Source: Laccaria trichodermophora
Lineage: Eukaryota; Basidiomycota; Agaricomycetes; Agaricales; Hydnangiaceae
Length of the DNA stretch: 64,000 nucleotides
Assembly (NCBI GenBank): GCA_018417955.1
Contig: JACTVC010000031.1
Coordinates: 124,001 to 188,000, forward strand
Reading direction: 5' to 3'
The notes beneath the pieces were generated by a model. It searched no databases, was not told where the DNA came from, and worked only from the letters and a program-made list of their open reading frames with translations. Of this stretch, positions 37,360 to 49,088 are shown one piece after another. The position numbers were made by a program, and so were the translations under genes. Positions within the stretch are counted from its first letter, which is position 1. Every line of letters begins with the position of its first letter.

Positions 37360-40300
37360 AGACAGGCGCGTATCCCAAGCCTGGACTTGACCAGGACGTG
37401 CCCGTTCCAACTCTTGGGCGCGCACTTCATGCAATGATGGGGACTTACGGTTTTGACTCTCCCTCTTTCATTTCTGACTTAGAACCACCAGACTCTTATG
37501 ATTTTATTTTGCAGAATATCGCTCATTGTTCTCCTAGAACCTTGCGGCCGCTTTTTACGCCTTGGACCAAACGCGCCCTCACTTACGAATCCAATCCTCT
37601 TCAAACAAGAACCAAATACAAGACAGTGGATCGAAAGGTCCGCCCTGTTCCAAGTTATATGCCAGATCCATCAGGGCAAGTGTTTCGTCCTGTTATAATA
37701 CCCTCGCTACCTCCACTCCCCTTAGATCCTCCGGCGGTCCAGGACTTTGTCCCAACGCAACGCCTGACGCTCGACCGTATGGAGAAGATTTTATCAAGCG
37801 TACCGAAAGGATTCCTTCAACCCCGAGAACTAGATCTCTTGGTTTTTATTTTACAAGAACGACAGAAAGCCTTGGCTTTTGAAGACTCGGAGCGGGGAAC
37901 GTTCTCTGACAAATTCTTCCCAGACTACGAGATACCTGTAATCGAACACGTCCCATGGGTTCAAAGCCCCATACACATACCCAAGTCGATTGAAGATACG
38001 GTCCGCCAAATGCTCCTCGAACAAAAAGAAGCAGGGAAGTATGAGTATTCAACGGCGTCCTACCGCTCGCGGATTTTTCCAGTTAGTAAACCAAAAGGAG
38101 GTATCCGTATTGTGGCGGACGTTCAAGAATTAAATCGAGTTACGGTGCGTGATGCTGGATTACCTCCTCAGACTGATGATTTTGCAGAAAGCTTTGTTGG
38201 GCACGTAATCTATGGCCTAGCGGACTTGTTTTCTGGTTACGATGGACGAAGACTAGGCGTTGCTTCCAGGCCTCTGACTACTTTTAGCTGTCTTATAGGG
38301 CCGCTTCGTTCATGTGTCCTACCCCAGGGCGCAACGAACTCCCTACCGGAGTTTCAGCGATGTACAACTCATACTTTACAGGACGAAATCCCCAAAAATG
38401 GGAACGTGTTTGTCGACGACGTCGGTTTGAAAGGTCCCACATCAACTTATGATGACGCCGAGGTTGCCCCTGGCATCAGACGTTTTGTTTACGAGTATGC
38501 CACCGTCCTTGACAGATTTCTGATGTGTTTTATTAAAGCAGGTGTCACCGCGTCGGGAAAGAAGCTAGTTCTTGCAACCCTGCGATTACACATCGTAGGG
38601 ACTATTGTTTCGAAGGAAGGCTGACACCTTGAGCACGGTTTAGTAACGAAAATCTTGAACTGGGGGCCATTGACAAGTGTCACCGACGTTCGCTCTTTCC
38701 TCGGTACGGCTGGTGTAGGAAGAAAATGGATACGTGGTTTTTCTCTTATCGCAAAACCGCTGACGCTTCTCACGAAAATAGCAGTGCAGCGGGAGTTCTT
38801 CTTTTCAAAGGAAGCAGGAGCAGCCCAAAATGAGCTCAAGCGCCTCGTTTCAACTGCTCCCGTGCTCGTCAAATTGGATTACGAAGTGGCAAAACTTTTC
38901 TCACATCAAGATTCATTACCTCGGATTTCGGAGGACGGTTTGGTCATCGTCGCTGTCGACTCTTGTCAAAATGGGTCTGGTTGGATTTTATACCAGATGG
39001 TTGAAAAAGACAAGCACCCGGTGATATTTGGGTCTTGTACCTTTAACAACGCTGAATCCCGCTATTCACAGGCAAAGTTGGAGCTTTACGGTGTGTTTCG
39101 CGCAGTCAAGGATCTCCGGCATAGGATTTGGGGAATTCACTTCCGTATCGACATTGACGCGAAGTTTTTGATCGAGATGGTAAAGCAACCGGATCTTCCA
39201 AACGCGCCCATGACACGTTGGATATCGTATATCGCTCTTTTCGACTATGTAATGAATCATGTCCCGGCACAATCTCATGTGGGCGTTGATGGGCTTTCTC
39301 GACGAAGACGTACCCCTGAGGATTCTGAAGAAGAAGACGCAGAGGAGTATTTGGACAAGTTTATGGGCATGGCCCTACTTGACCGCCCTTCCCTCTCATC
39401 AATATCATTAACGAACTTTTTATCTTCAGAGTCGCTTCATGCCTTTCGTCCAACCCGTTTAGACAACAACTTTTTCAAAGACCTCTTGTTGACAATGCGA
39501 CAAACTCCCAGCACTCCTTATGCTTCTTTTCGCACAACATCCATAGCTGACGATCTTTCTGTTCCTATCGTTGTAGATCCAGCTCCTGCCTTAGCGGCCG
39601 AACTTCAAAATATCCGACAAGTGCATTATGATCCTTTGGTGAAAGATTACAAGGACAAATCACTTGTTAAGTACTCTCTTCTCTCCATTACAGATGATTT
39701 TTCGTATACAGGCTTTGAGTTCGAGCATCGGAAAGTTTGCGTCCCAGTTTTGGCTAAGTGCTCTCTAGGCGGCGAAATTTTTACGATGGAACTTTCTGAA
39801 TACCATCGAGCTTACATGTCTACTTTGAGATCAGGTGCGCCTCAGCCTACGGTAACTGACCAGTCTTCTCTCCCAGGAATCCCCGACGTGACGCTCAGGA
39901 CGGACAACAGACTGAATTATGAAGACGTACCTCCTCGAGGCGAAGTTACATGCGCTACGCACTCCTTTGGCGTCAAGGATCGAGACTCACCAGAAATGTG
40001 GCAAGAAATCATCAAATACCTAAAAACTGATGTGTTGCCCGAGTGTTGTCAAGATCAAGTCGAACGCAAATCTTTTATCAGAAAAACTAAGAATTTCTTC
40101 CTTCATGACAGAGACCGCCTTTGGAAAATTGAGACTAATGGGAAAATTCCTCGTTTAGTAGTCATTGACACTGACCGCCGTTTAGCCCTCATAGCCAAAG
40201 CTCACAACGACGTTGGACATAGAGGTCGTGACGCGACTTACAAGACTCTATCCGAACGCTTTTTCTGGCCCAACATGTACGACGAGATCACCTACTTCGT

Positions 40301-41663
40301 TCGCTCCTGCAATATCTGTCAACTTCGCTCGAAGACTCGCCCTATCGTCGCATTCAGTCCAACTTGGAGCTCAGGGATCCTTTGACGATTCGACCTGGAC
40401 ACAATTCATATGCCGGATGGCATAGGTGGTATGAAATTTTTGTTACAAGCAACTGACCCATCTATTTCTTGGGTGGAAGCACGCGCAGCTAGGCGTGCCA
40501 GTTCTGAAGCTTGGGCGAAGTTCTTATATGAAGAAATCTACTGTCGATTCGGAGGAGTGTTTCTTTGTTTGGTTGACGGCGGCTCAGAGTTTAAAGGTGC
40601 AGTTGAAATTCTTTTCAAGCAGTACAGGGTCGTCGCCATCGTCTCGTCCCCATATCACCCAGAAGGCAATGGTCATGCAGAACGTTCGCATCAAACGCTA
40701 GTCAACTCTATCTTTCGAGCATGTGGAAAGGACACACAACGTTGGCCTCTGTATTTACACGCCGGTCTTTGGGCCATGCGGTGTTCGACTTCACGGGTAA
40801 CGGGGTATCCCCCATACTTTCTTCTCTACGGTCGACGACCTTTCTTTGCCTTTGATTTCGCGGATAGGACCTGGGACACGTTGGATTGGCATAGTGTCGC
40901 TTCGACGGAAGATCTTTTGGTGCTACGTATGCAGCAAATCCTTCGACGTGACAAGAAGTTAGTCTTTGCGTTGGAACAGCAAAAGCGCGTTCGTCAACGG
41001 GCTGTCGACGACTTTAATCGTAAGCACGAGCATTACCTTTCCTCTGGTTCTTTTATTATTGGGACCTGGGTTCTTTTGCATGAGACCTGGCTTGATTCAC
41101 AGATGGGAAACAAAGGCGCGTTGCGATGGACCGGTCCTTATATTGTCCATCGTCAGCTACACAACACAACGTATCAACTTAGGGAATTGGATGGGACTGT
41201 CATGCGAGGTTCGATAGCGGCAAATCGTTTGAAGGTATTTTATTACCGAGAAGAACACCAAACAATTCGTACCGTTCAAGCCGCTGAGTATTCTCTTCAT
41301 GTCGCGGCTTCGTCTTCATCGTCTCCGCACGCTTCTACGTTTATAGGAACTCTTAATCAGGATCTCTTAGTCACGCCGCCTTTCCAAGTTTCTATCAAGC
41401 CCGGGGGCTCGTTCCTTCCTTACAATCGAACGCTCGTTCAAATGGCTACCGTCACCCCATTTGCTTTCACCTCACATAACCTACACGATCGCTACTACCC
41501 TGCTATTTCTGAGCTCGACCCCATGGATTACAGCGCAGTCCAGTACATTCGCTATACCGCTTGCTCAAGTGTCGCAGACAATCACATTCATGAAAACCTT
41601 CTTGAAGATTCAAATATTCGTGACCTTGAAGCCTGGGCCCTTGATGCTCTTCCCCTCCGCTGA
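37356..41663 (+). pseudogene. Pol (RT, RNase H, integrase) with two in-frame stops
   Basis: The first piece, 37356-38624, holds the RT: FPVSKPKGGIRIVADVQELN, LADLFSGYDG, LPQGATNS and the catalytic NVFVDDVG. A TGA at 38622-38624 interrupts the same frame. It continues to 40385 with the connection (TDVRSFLGTAGVGRKWIRGF), RNase H (VAVDSCQNGSG, KLELYGVFRAV) and the zinc-binding integrase start (GHRGRDATYKTL, CNICQL). A second TGA at 40383-40385 interrupts before the integrase core (FDLDTIHM, LVDGGSEFKG, YHPEGNGHAE), which runs open to 41663. Apart from the two stops the frame is continuous. Both sites sit where Arg CGA is plausible, i.e. CpG to TpG. Confidence 0.88.
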
Positions 41664-41746
41664 GTTCTTTATTCTATTTTTTTTAAAATATTTTCTTGGC
41701 CCCTACCCGAAACGATGGGGGCATCGTTTGAAATTTTCTCCCTAAT

Positions 41747-42741
41747 TGTGGAAGTGCCATATGTTCCATTCACGGCACTCCCATTATTTTCGTATTTTAT
41801 ATGCGGTTTGATTTTTATGATTCTTTTTATTTGATTTTAGTGTCTTTTATATTTTTTTTAGATTCTTAAAACCATCGCTTTCAACATCCACGGGTACGCA
41901 TCGACACTTGGGACAACCGGTGCATTCTCTAGGAAGACATCATCGCCGGCTATTTCTTCAATCACAATTCCCTCACCTTAACTTGAAGGATTTCGGACTC
42001 AAGGACTCGTATTTGTACGCACGCTTTTCGTATTTTCTTTGTTTTATTTTGTTCTGTTACTTTTGACGTCTTCTCATGAGACCGAAACCTTTTCCGAGGA
42101 CTGGACGGTAGGGTAGAGTTGTCGACGACTGGGGCGCTCGCGTTGAGGGCGGCGACACGCACGTAAATAAGCTTCCCCAGCATTGTTCAATTCCCCGAGC
42201 AATCCCCAGTTCAAAGATTTGGTTGAGGAAACATGTGGGAGGCGCAAGTTTTATTTTCTTTTATTTGTTTTTGATACTTCTCTTCTTTTTTTAAAAATAG
42301 AACTTTTGGGGACAGGCAACACGAGAGAACGTGTCGAATGCCTTGTGATTATCATTTGTGTATAAAAGGTGTCCTCCCACCTGTCGAATGGAGTACCTTT
42401 TCTTTCCCCACTTTTTACCTCTCTCAGTAAGCTTCGACACTTGACCTTCAAATTCACTCCCCCTCTCTTCAAAACCCCCTCTATCTTCTACTAAGTCGTC
42501 GCACACCAAGGCGCGGCAATCCTCAAGACAGACGCATCAAGCGCGTAGACGAACTCACGCCACCATCTCCAAGCGCACGGAAGAACTCACGCCACCGTTT
42601 AAGCTTTTAAAGTTGTTGTCGACGCTAAGTATTACTTTAGGCTGTCCCTTTGTCCCATTTCACTTTCTCTCTCTTTACCCTTTCGTTTCCGAGTAGTCGA
42701 CCAGTATCCTGTCTCCAGTGCTGAACATTCGTTCTTCTACA
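41747..42741 (+). repeat. 3' LTR (995 bp)
   Basis: It is identical in length to the 5' LTR, with 15 substitutions and no indels by my alignment. It is preceded by an A/G run near 41716-41731 (GATGGGGGCATCG) that may act as polypurine tract. It ends CTACA at 42741. Confidence 0.95.
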
Positions 42742-43086
42742 GCGGGTTGAGGCGGAAGGAGGTCAGATATCAAAGAACAGACTCAGAGTTGCCTCACTAT
42801 ATCAGTCTTATGTCCCAATGTATATATAATACGTAGAGTAGGTTGGGGGAACGTGAGATCTCCAGAGCCGATGCCGAATCGCCGATCGCAAGAAGGTTTT
42901 GCCAAACAGTAACAATCCTATCTTTTGCAAATTACAACGTCCATCGTCCATTTCCAAGTTCCGCCTCCTTTGGCCTACAACCAAAAGACTTTACCCTGCT
43001 TCCAAGCAGATTGCGATCTTTCTGAAGGTACGTTGATTCTCAAACGGGGGTGATGATGTCATACTCCAAAAACTCGTCTGCGTTGT

Positions 43087-44391
43087 TTGCCAATTGTTTA
43101 CCTACTACCTGACACCAACTTGACACAACCACCTGAAACCTTCCCTTCATCAACGTATGACATGAGCTCGGGTCGACCTTTCTCCCATTTCCGAAGAAAC
43201 ATCTGCTTTTCTTCAATTCTCAAAGCGAGGAGGTCCATGAAACCCACTCCTTTGCCCTTCCCTCATAACACCTTCAGAGGAGAGGATACAGATTTGGAGG
43301 GGGGTACACTCCACTTCGATGTGGAGCGGTCTTCTTTCACGGATAACGATCTTCCTCGGCGCCTGCTTTTGGCCTCCGATGTTAACGTTAAATCCTTGAT
43401 TTTGTCTTCCAAACTGTTCAATTTCGTTGCTGCGGATTGGGATGAACTACCGACGGAGTTGCAGAACGCCTTACAGCATGTCATCCGCCACCCTACCTTG
43501 GAAAAGCTCGCCATCTTAAATTTCAAGAACTTACCAGTCTCTTTACTAAGTGCCGCTAGCTTCTCAACGCTATCCATACACCACGCCAAATTCCGTAGAA
43601 GCAAGCTCCGCGAGCGCAAAAACACTCCCTCTGATATCGTAACTTGCATCAAGTCGTTCGACTTTCGCCTTACCCCTCTTTCCAGCATTCGAGCCCTCGT
43701 ACGCGACAGAATATCCACGGATTCCCTCGCCATAGACTTTTCAAGTCTACATTCGCTCACTGGCATGAAACTGCACCTTGCGGATGAGATTGCCGCATTC
43801 AAAGAAGTGGTGAAGGTCTCACCAAACTTGAAAATTCTTCATTGTGAAGGTAAATTCAAATCTATCATGGAAGTCATTCTCAACCTGATGTTTATTCCAG
43901 TCAAAGGAGAGGTCCCCTCGTCTTTGGCGGCGTGTCGCTCATTGAAAACCTTGGTATTACTCTTCCACATTGAGGACGAATTACAGGATCCACTGCTTAG
44001 TCTTCCGGATGTGCTATCCGAGATGTCGGGAGACAACGTACTTGAAGAACTATTAATAAACGTTCACGTCCTGGACCATCAATCTTGCCGAACCGATGCG
44101 ATGTGGTGGAGACTTGATGATATCCTATCACAGTCCGCCTTTCATTCCCTTCGCCGTGTATCCCTCAAAATCATTGTTTGGGTTGACGATGATTTAGGTC
44201 TCTCCGCTGAGGAACTTGAGGAAAAACGTCAGCGGGAGGCATTGAAAGAGGAGCTAGAGAAAATTGGACCTTCACAATTCACATGGCTTTCAAGTAATGT
44301 GAAATTTGAATTCTCTGTGTCAGCAGTTACATATCTACAGAGCGAGACCGACCCAGAAATACGAAGATACTTGCAGTCAGATATTTTGTGA
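43087..44391 (+). CDS. Hypothetical LRR-like protein, possibly 5' truncated
   Basis: The 434-residue single frame has repeated leucine-rich text (LEKLAILNFKNLPVSLL, VSPNLKILHCEG, ACRSLKTLVLLFHIED) and a C-terminal charged helix (SAEELEEKRQREALKEELEK). This resembles the part of Agaricomycete F-box proteins that follows the F-box, but no F-box is present. The start is not certain: frame text before the ATG, and an upstream frame at 42843-43025, could be earlier exons. The Ty3 3' LTR ends only 345 bp upstream, so the 5' part or promoter may have been displaced. Function is unknown. Confidence 0.6.
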   Translation: MPIVYLLPDTNLTQPPETFPSSTYDMSSGRPFSHFRRNICFSSILKARRSMKPTPLPFPHNTFRGEDTDLEGGTLHFDVERSSFTDNDLPRRLLLASDVNVKSLILSSKLFNFVAADWDELPTELQNALQHVIRHPTLEKLAILNFKNLPVSLLSAASFSTLSIHHAKFRRSKLRERKNTPSDIVTCIKSFDFRLTPLSSIRALVRDRISTDSLAIDFSSLHSLTGMKLHLADEIAAFKEVVKVSPNLKILHCEGKFKSIMEVILNLMFIPVKGEVPSSLAACRSLKTLVLLFHIEDELQDPLLSLPDVLSEMSGDNVLEELLINVHVLDHQSCRTDAMWWRLDDILSQSAFHSLRRVSLKIIVWVDDDLGLSAEELEEKRQREALKEELEKIGPSQFTWLSSNVKFEFSVSAVTYLQSETDPEIRRYLQSDIL

Positions 44392-44599
44392 AATGCAATA
44401 CATGCTCGCAATATTTGTCACAATGTCGTATTTTCGAACTTCGAAGCATAGATCCGAAGAAATCATGCACGTTGTTGAACACGAGGATGTACAAGACAGG
44501 ACACACTCACACAGACGACTCGGATCACGACACATGGGCTAAGCAGGGACACACCAGGGAATCTGTGTCGCACATAGATTTTTGTGCCGCTCGTGAATT

Positions 44600-45298
44600 C
44601 CTGTTGTGACGAGTGTGACGGCTGGGATGTGCTCTCTTTTCCCCCACCATCGCCCGTGCTCGTACCCGATGACGATGACCCCACGCTTTCTTCCTGCCCC
44701 TCCCCTCATTGAGGGATGTGGACTGATCTCGATGGTGACCCTCCAGACGCAAGCCAGCAACACCGACTATGGAGTTGAGAATGAGGTAGTGGCAGAAACC
44801 AAGTAGCGCAGGATTTCGCGGGGGATGTGGTACGCCCATGAGGAAGAGGTGAGCCCAATGGCAGTAATATGAACGTGACACCAAAGCTAACCCAGCTCCC
44901 GCATGGCAAGCAGGACAACAACAAGGTAGGGGACCCCACGCTGCCGCCGCTAACCTGGTGAACCACAGGACAGCAGGACCGGCCTAGTGCATACGTAGCG
45001 AACCCCACGACAACATGACCAGCCCAACGCCTATGTGGTAAAACCACAACCGCAGGAGTAACGTGTACGTGGCGGTGGTAGCGAATGTCGCGGCGGCAGT
45101 ATCAGCCCGTCGCCAACGCTGCTATCTCGGTGATGAACGACACAACGACAGGACCAGCCCACCGCCAGGCAGTAAGCCCAAAGCGGCAGGATCAGCCCCC
45201 CAACGTCTTGTACACACGAGACGAGCCCAGCGACGATGTGAGGGACACCGTGCCCAGCAGACGAGTCACACCCACAACCAGGCGAAGGCGGCGAGGGC
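44600..45298. repeat. Short, imperfect GC-rich direct repeats
   Basis: Variants of CAGGACCAGCCCAACGCCTA / CAGGACCGGCCTAGTGCATA recur at about 44965, 45010, 45155 and 45190 with irregular spacing. Open frames on both strands are by-products of the GC-rich repeat. No gene is supported. Confidence 0.55.
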
Positions 45299-47010
45299 AG
45301 CATTCCTCCTGGCCCCAAGACGACGATGAGCTTGCTATGGATCTCCGACACGACATACCGCCGTCTAGACGTTGCAAACCTTTCTTGGGTGTGCGACAGG
45401 TTCGAGGATTGGCAGTGCGAAGCACCGCGACACCAAACTCCTTTCAAATGCAATGTAAGTTGTTTTTCTTATTAATAATGCAGGGTTGATACTTACTGGT
45501 TCATCGTAGAGTTCTCAGGCTGCCTATGTACACTACGTTCATACCGCGACGCCAGACTCTTTTTGAATGCCATGTAAGTCGTTATTCCTTTTTACAATGT
45601 GGGAATGATACTTACGAATTTATCGTAGATTTCCCGCCGTCAGTATTGTTAAATTCCCTATGTGCACCATGTCGACGTTTCGTGGCCCCGAAAATGATGT
45701 TGACTACGTCCGCCAAATGGGGGTACGACGACTCCGCAAAATGCCCAGCATTCCTCCTGGCCCCAAGACGACGACGAGCTTGCTATGGATCTCCGACACG
45801 ACATACCGCCGTCTAGATGTTGCAAACCTTTCTTGCGTGTAGTACAGGTTCGAGGATTAGCGGTGCGAAGCGCCGTGACACTTTCAAATGCAATGTAAGA
45901 CTTTTATCTTATTCATCATGTGGGGATGGTACTTACCGATTCATTATAGAATCTCGTCGGCTCGTACATTTGCTGCTATTTATGCACACCACATTCACGT
46001 TACCGCTCCTTGCCTCAACAACGACGTTAGCTATATGTATCGACGTCCGCCAAATGGGGGTACGCCGACTCTGCAAAATGCCCGGCATTCCTCCTGGTTG
46101 CAAGGCGACATATCGACGTCCGCTAATGGGACAGAGGCCACCCTCCAGCTTCCGGAACCCTTCCACATTGCCATGGATCTCAATTGCTTTGACACGATGT
46201 ATTACCATCCGCTAAACGCCGTCTCTCCACCCGGATCGCATATGGACGTTGGATAACGTTGGCCACCTGCGACGGGCAGGCATAAAAAGGTGTGTTCAGT
46301 ATTTAAAAGACAATACACACGAACAAGTACTTACCCATTTTGTTTAGGCTTTCCTTTGCGTCGACGCAACGTATCGATGTCCGGCAAATGCTATCAGGGC
46401 TTGACGCGGTCGTCCCAAGACTGCTTTTTTTCTTTTCCGTTGATATTGTGGGCTACGTGTGGTCAGCATATGAAGATCTGGCAAAGGGTTCGACGTACCT
46501 TTTTCATCCTTGAAGCACCACCTTACAGCCTTCAATCCACCTCTCCAACGCTCGCCTCGGTGTGTCAATGTCCGGCGAACTCGTTTTGTGACGTTGATGT
46601 GCTGCATGTTATAGCGTTCGGATGTAAGTTTGTTTTATCTTTTCTGAGTGCTGAAGCTATTAATCACCTCTTTGAAGGTTGTTGACGCGCGTTACGCTCG
46701 TCCGTCATCGAGTCTATTGTTGAAGATGTAAGTTTGTGTTGTTATTCGAGTATTCGTGGACTTACCTCTGAGATGTAGCCGTCATTGCCTCCAATCGACG
46801 TTTCCGAAGGCTCAGCATGATGTATTGACGTCAGTCAAACTCCTGCAAATCCACGCACATTGTTGCTTTCAGATAAAAGTGAGTTTTATATGCGAGTTTG
46901 AGGACTGAGTGATTACTTACCCCGTTTAAAAGTTGTTTACATCCACTAAACGGCCGTTTCGCGAGTCTCCAAGTGCACGGTAAGGTCGGTTATGCGAGTG
47001 TTTTGACTTG
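45299..47010. repeat. Modular repeat array with splice-signal-like borders
   Basis: A unit starting AGCATTCCTCCTGGCCCCAA at 45299 recurs at 45747 (448-bp period) with high identity for about 200 bp, and in part at 46083. Throughout the array, GTAAG and ACTTAC occur in pairs about 30-45 bp apart (45454/45491, 45574/45612, 45895/45930, 46728/46761), followed by a TAG or CAG. Each module also has a TCGACGTCCGCCAAATG-like word. It looks like a chain of repeated exon-intron units now decayed. No complete coding path was found. Confidence 0.55.
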
Positions 47011-47140
47011 TGATTGCAGGATTCTACGAAAGCGTGGGTTTTTAGCCTTCACGCGATGGAGGAACTTGCGTTTTCAGTGTTCAGATAAGATCTTAACGTA
47101 CATTTGTGATTAGCCGCTGTTTGACGAACTTGGCAAGAGG

Positions 47141-47672
47141 CACCTTAAACAAGGGGTGATCGGGCAGTTAAGCAAAGGCTTTGACGGATTCCATGACAAA
47201 TTAATCATTTTTGCACCTTTTATGTAGTTATAACAGATTTCTGGGAATTTTTTTATTGTGACATTATGTTTGCCAATTGTTCAACAGGGCTGACAGAATT
47301 AAAACAATTGATGTGCTTATTGTTAAAATCTGTCCACAACTGTGTTGCCTAGGCAAACCTTTACTAAAAATTAAAGTTTTGCCTAGTGCCGAAGAGACAA
47401 ACTGAATTGTTCCTGAAATCCGTTCCATTTACAAATTTAAATTCTTAACAGCTTTTTGTCCTGTGGACATACCTTTAGACATGTTTTAAAAATAGTAATG
47501 ACAATTTCTTTACATTCGGATGTCACCTTTGCACAATAGGCAAACCCACTGTCAAAATAAAAATTTCCCCACAGGTCTGTTCTAATTACATAAAGCGTGC
47601 AAAAATGATTAATTTGTCACGGTATCCGTCAAGGGCTTCGCTCAACTGCCCAATCACTCCTTGTTTAAGGTG
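47141..47672. mobile_element. CAC-type MITE with 3-bp TSD, copy 2
   Basis: The ends are CACCTTAAACAAGG and CCTTGTTTAAGGTG, flanked by AGG at 47138-47140 and 47673-47675. The 532-bp copy is uninterrupted and is the empty-site reference for the element nested in copy 1 (5276-6222). Confidence 0.9.
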
Positions 47673-47686
47673 AGGAGAGTCCGAGT

Positions 47687-48600
47687 TTGTTTGGTATTGT
47701 TACATTTTGTAGACAGTACTCGTTTGTCGTCGATAAAGATATTACGGGGAGGTTCTGCTCGTCCGTTCTTAGTCTCGTTCCCGCCGTTAAAGAGCAGGAT
47801 CAAGCGCTTGACAGAGAGGAAGATAAGATCCGATCAGCGGACTTTAAAGTCGGAGGCAAAAAAGTAAGAAAATTCACGCGCAAGATCCTGCTCTATAACG
47901 TCTGGTGCAATTTGATAGGAAAGGGTAGGCTCGGTGACAGCGTGACACAGTTGTTGCAATTTCCATCAAACGTCGCCCTACTGGCCCCTACAGAACGCGA
48001 CGCGCACACCTCTTTTCGCGTGTATACTTATCGGAACTGTGAAATCCAATCCTATGTAATGTTGCTTAAAAACAAAATCAGGAACCATAGCTGGTATGAG
48101 GACACATGTCACAAGGAAGCCACTGACTATGCCGGGATCTTTGTGAATATTCCATGTTTCTTGTTCAGGACTGTATATATCCCACAAAGTTGATGCAGCT
48201 GCTTTAACCTCATTGGTGAGAGATTGAAAGTTGAGGCTTGTGAGTATTTCTTCAGACAGGTCTCCGGGGGGCGAAAGGACTAATGGCGCAGATGACTTAA
48301 TTTCCCTGTCTACACGGTCGACATCGGACAACACACTTTCTCGCGAAGTCACGTAGTACACGCTGAGCTCCTGCCGGCCCCTTCCCCTAGCTCTTCCTTG
48401 AATCTCGTGGGGGTTGTATCAAGGTTCTTCCTCATTGTCAGACAGGCCGTCAGCAGCATCGTCGGCCTCATCATCAGATGAGCCTTGCTCGGGATGGTGA
48501 TCGCCATTGTCAAAGGATGCATCTTGAAAGGTGTTGCCACTGAAAACTTCGTTACATATGTTGCGATTGTGTTTCGACGCGACGCAACTGTCATTTGACT
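47687..48600. other. Coding-like DNA of unknown identity, both strands open
   Basis: On the plus strand 47687-48193 gives a 168-residue frame (VKEQDQALDREEDKIRSADF, KKVRKFTRKILLYN). On the minus strand the frame 48361-47978 continues upstream as FDNGDHHPEQGSSDDEADDA, a stop, then YNPHEIQGRARGRGRQELS and LTNEVKAAASTLWDIYSPEQ. The minus reading has the more protein-like acidic and RGR features but is broken by a TGA. I cannot name either. Perhaps it is an eroded multicopy or transposon-related gene. Confidence 0.35.
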
Positions 48601-49088
48601 GTTATTGGACTGTGATCTGTGTTACAATTGTGACTACTCTGACACGAGCCTACCCCTACCCATCAAATTGCACCAGATGTTCTAGAGAGGTTCTGTGCTT
48701 GTGTTTTGTTCGCTTTTTTTGCCTCCGACTTTAAACTCCGCGGGCCGCCGGTCCACTCGAACCTCTCTGAGCATCTGGAGCCGAGATTAGTCCGTTCTAC
48801 GTTGTACCGAAAATATAGCCAAAAAACATCGAAAACTTACCACTTTTCACGGCTGACATCCAATCTGGATTTTAACTCTAAATGGCTGCGTTCTCGTTGG
48901 TCCGGCAGCAACACGGACCTTTAATCAACGCGGAAAACGGCGAGAACTACGTGTCAACGCTTTTACCTCCTTCTTATCATCCTCCCTTACTCCCTTTCAT
49001 CTCCAAGCTTCAGAAGAATCCAAGAGAACTCACGCAGACATGCCCAGACGCAAAGCGATATTCAATTCAACGGACAACGACCTGTTTA
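48600..49088. other. Intergenic up to the block B edge
   Basis: No gene is supported. The right edge is the breakpoint where homology to the AAA domain of the YTA7-type gene stops. Confidence 0.4.

Larger units (their letters stand above)
33491..42741 (+). mobile_element. Ty3-type LTR retrotransposon, full length, 9,251 bp
   Basis: Two direct LTRs of exactly 995 bp (TGTGG...CTACA) enclose a gag-protease frame and a pol region in the order RT, RNase H, integrase, which is the Ty3 order. A TGG-starting primer-site-like stretch follows the 5' LTR at about 34487. The integrase C terminus has a WTGPYIV (GPY/F) module but no chromodomain that I can see. Pol has two in-frame stops, so the copy is inactive unless they are suppressed. 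The 5-bp flanks GGCAG and GCGGG do not match. LTR divergence is about 1.5 percent, so insertion is fairly recent. Confidence 0.93.

Noticed and set aside
37340..37360. A -1 frameshift signal between gag and pol
   Set aside because: No X-XXY-YYZ heptamer is in frame before the stop; the ATGA overlap is the simpler reading.
45085..45489. 134-codon frame in the repeat array as a gene
   Set aside because: Low-complexity Arg-rich text arising from GC-rich repeats, with competing frames on both strands.
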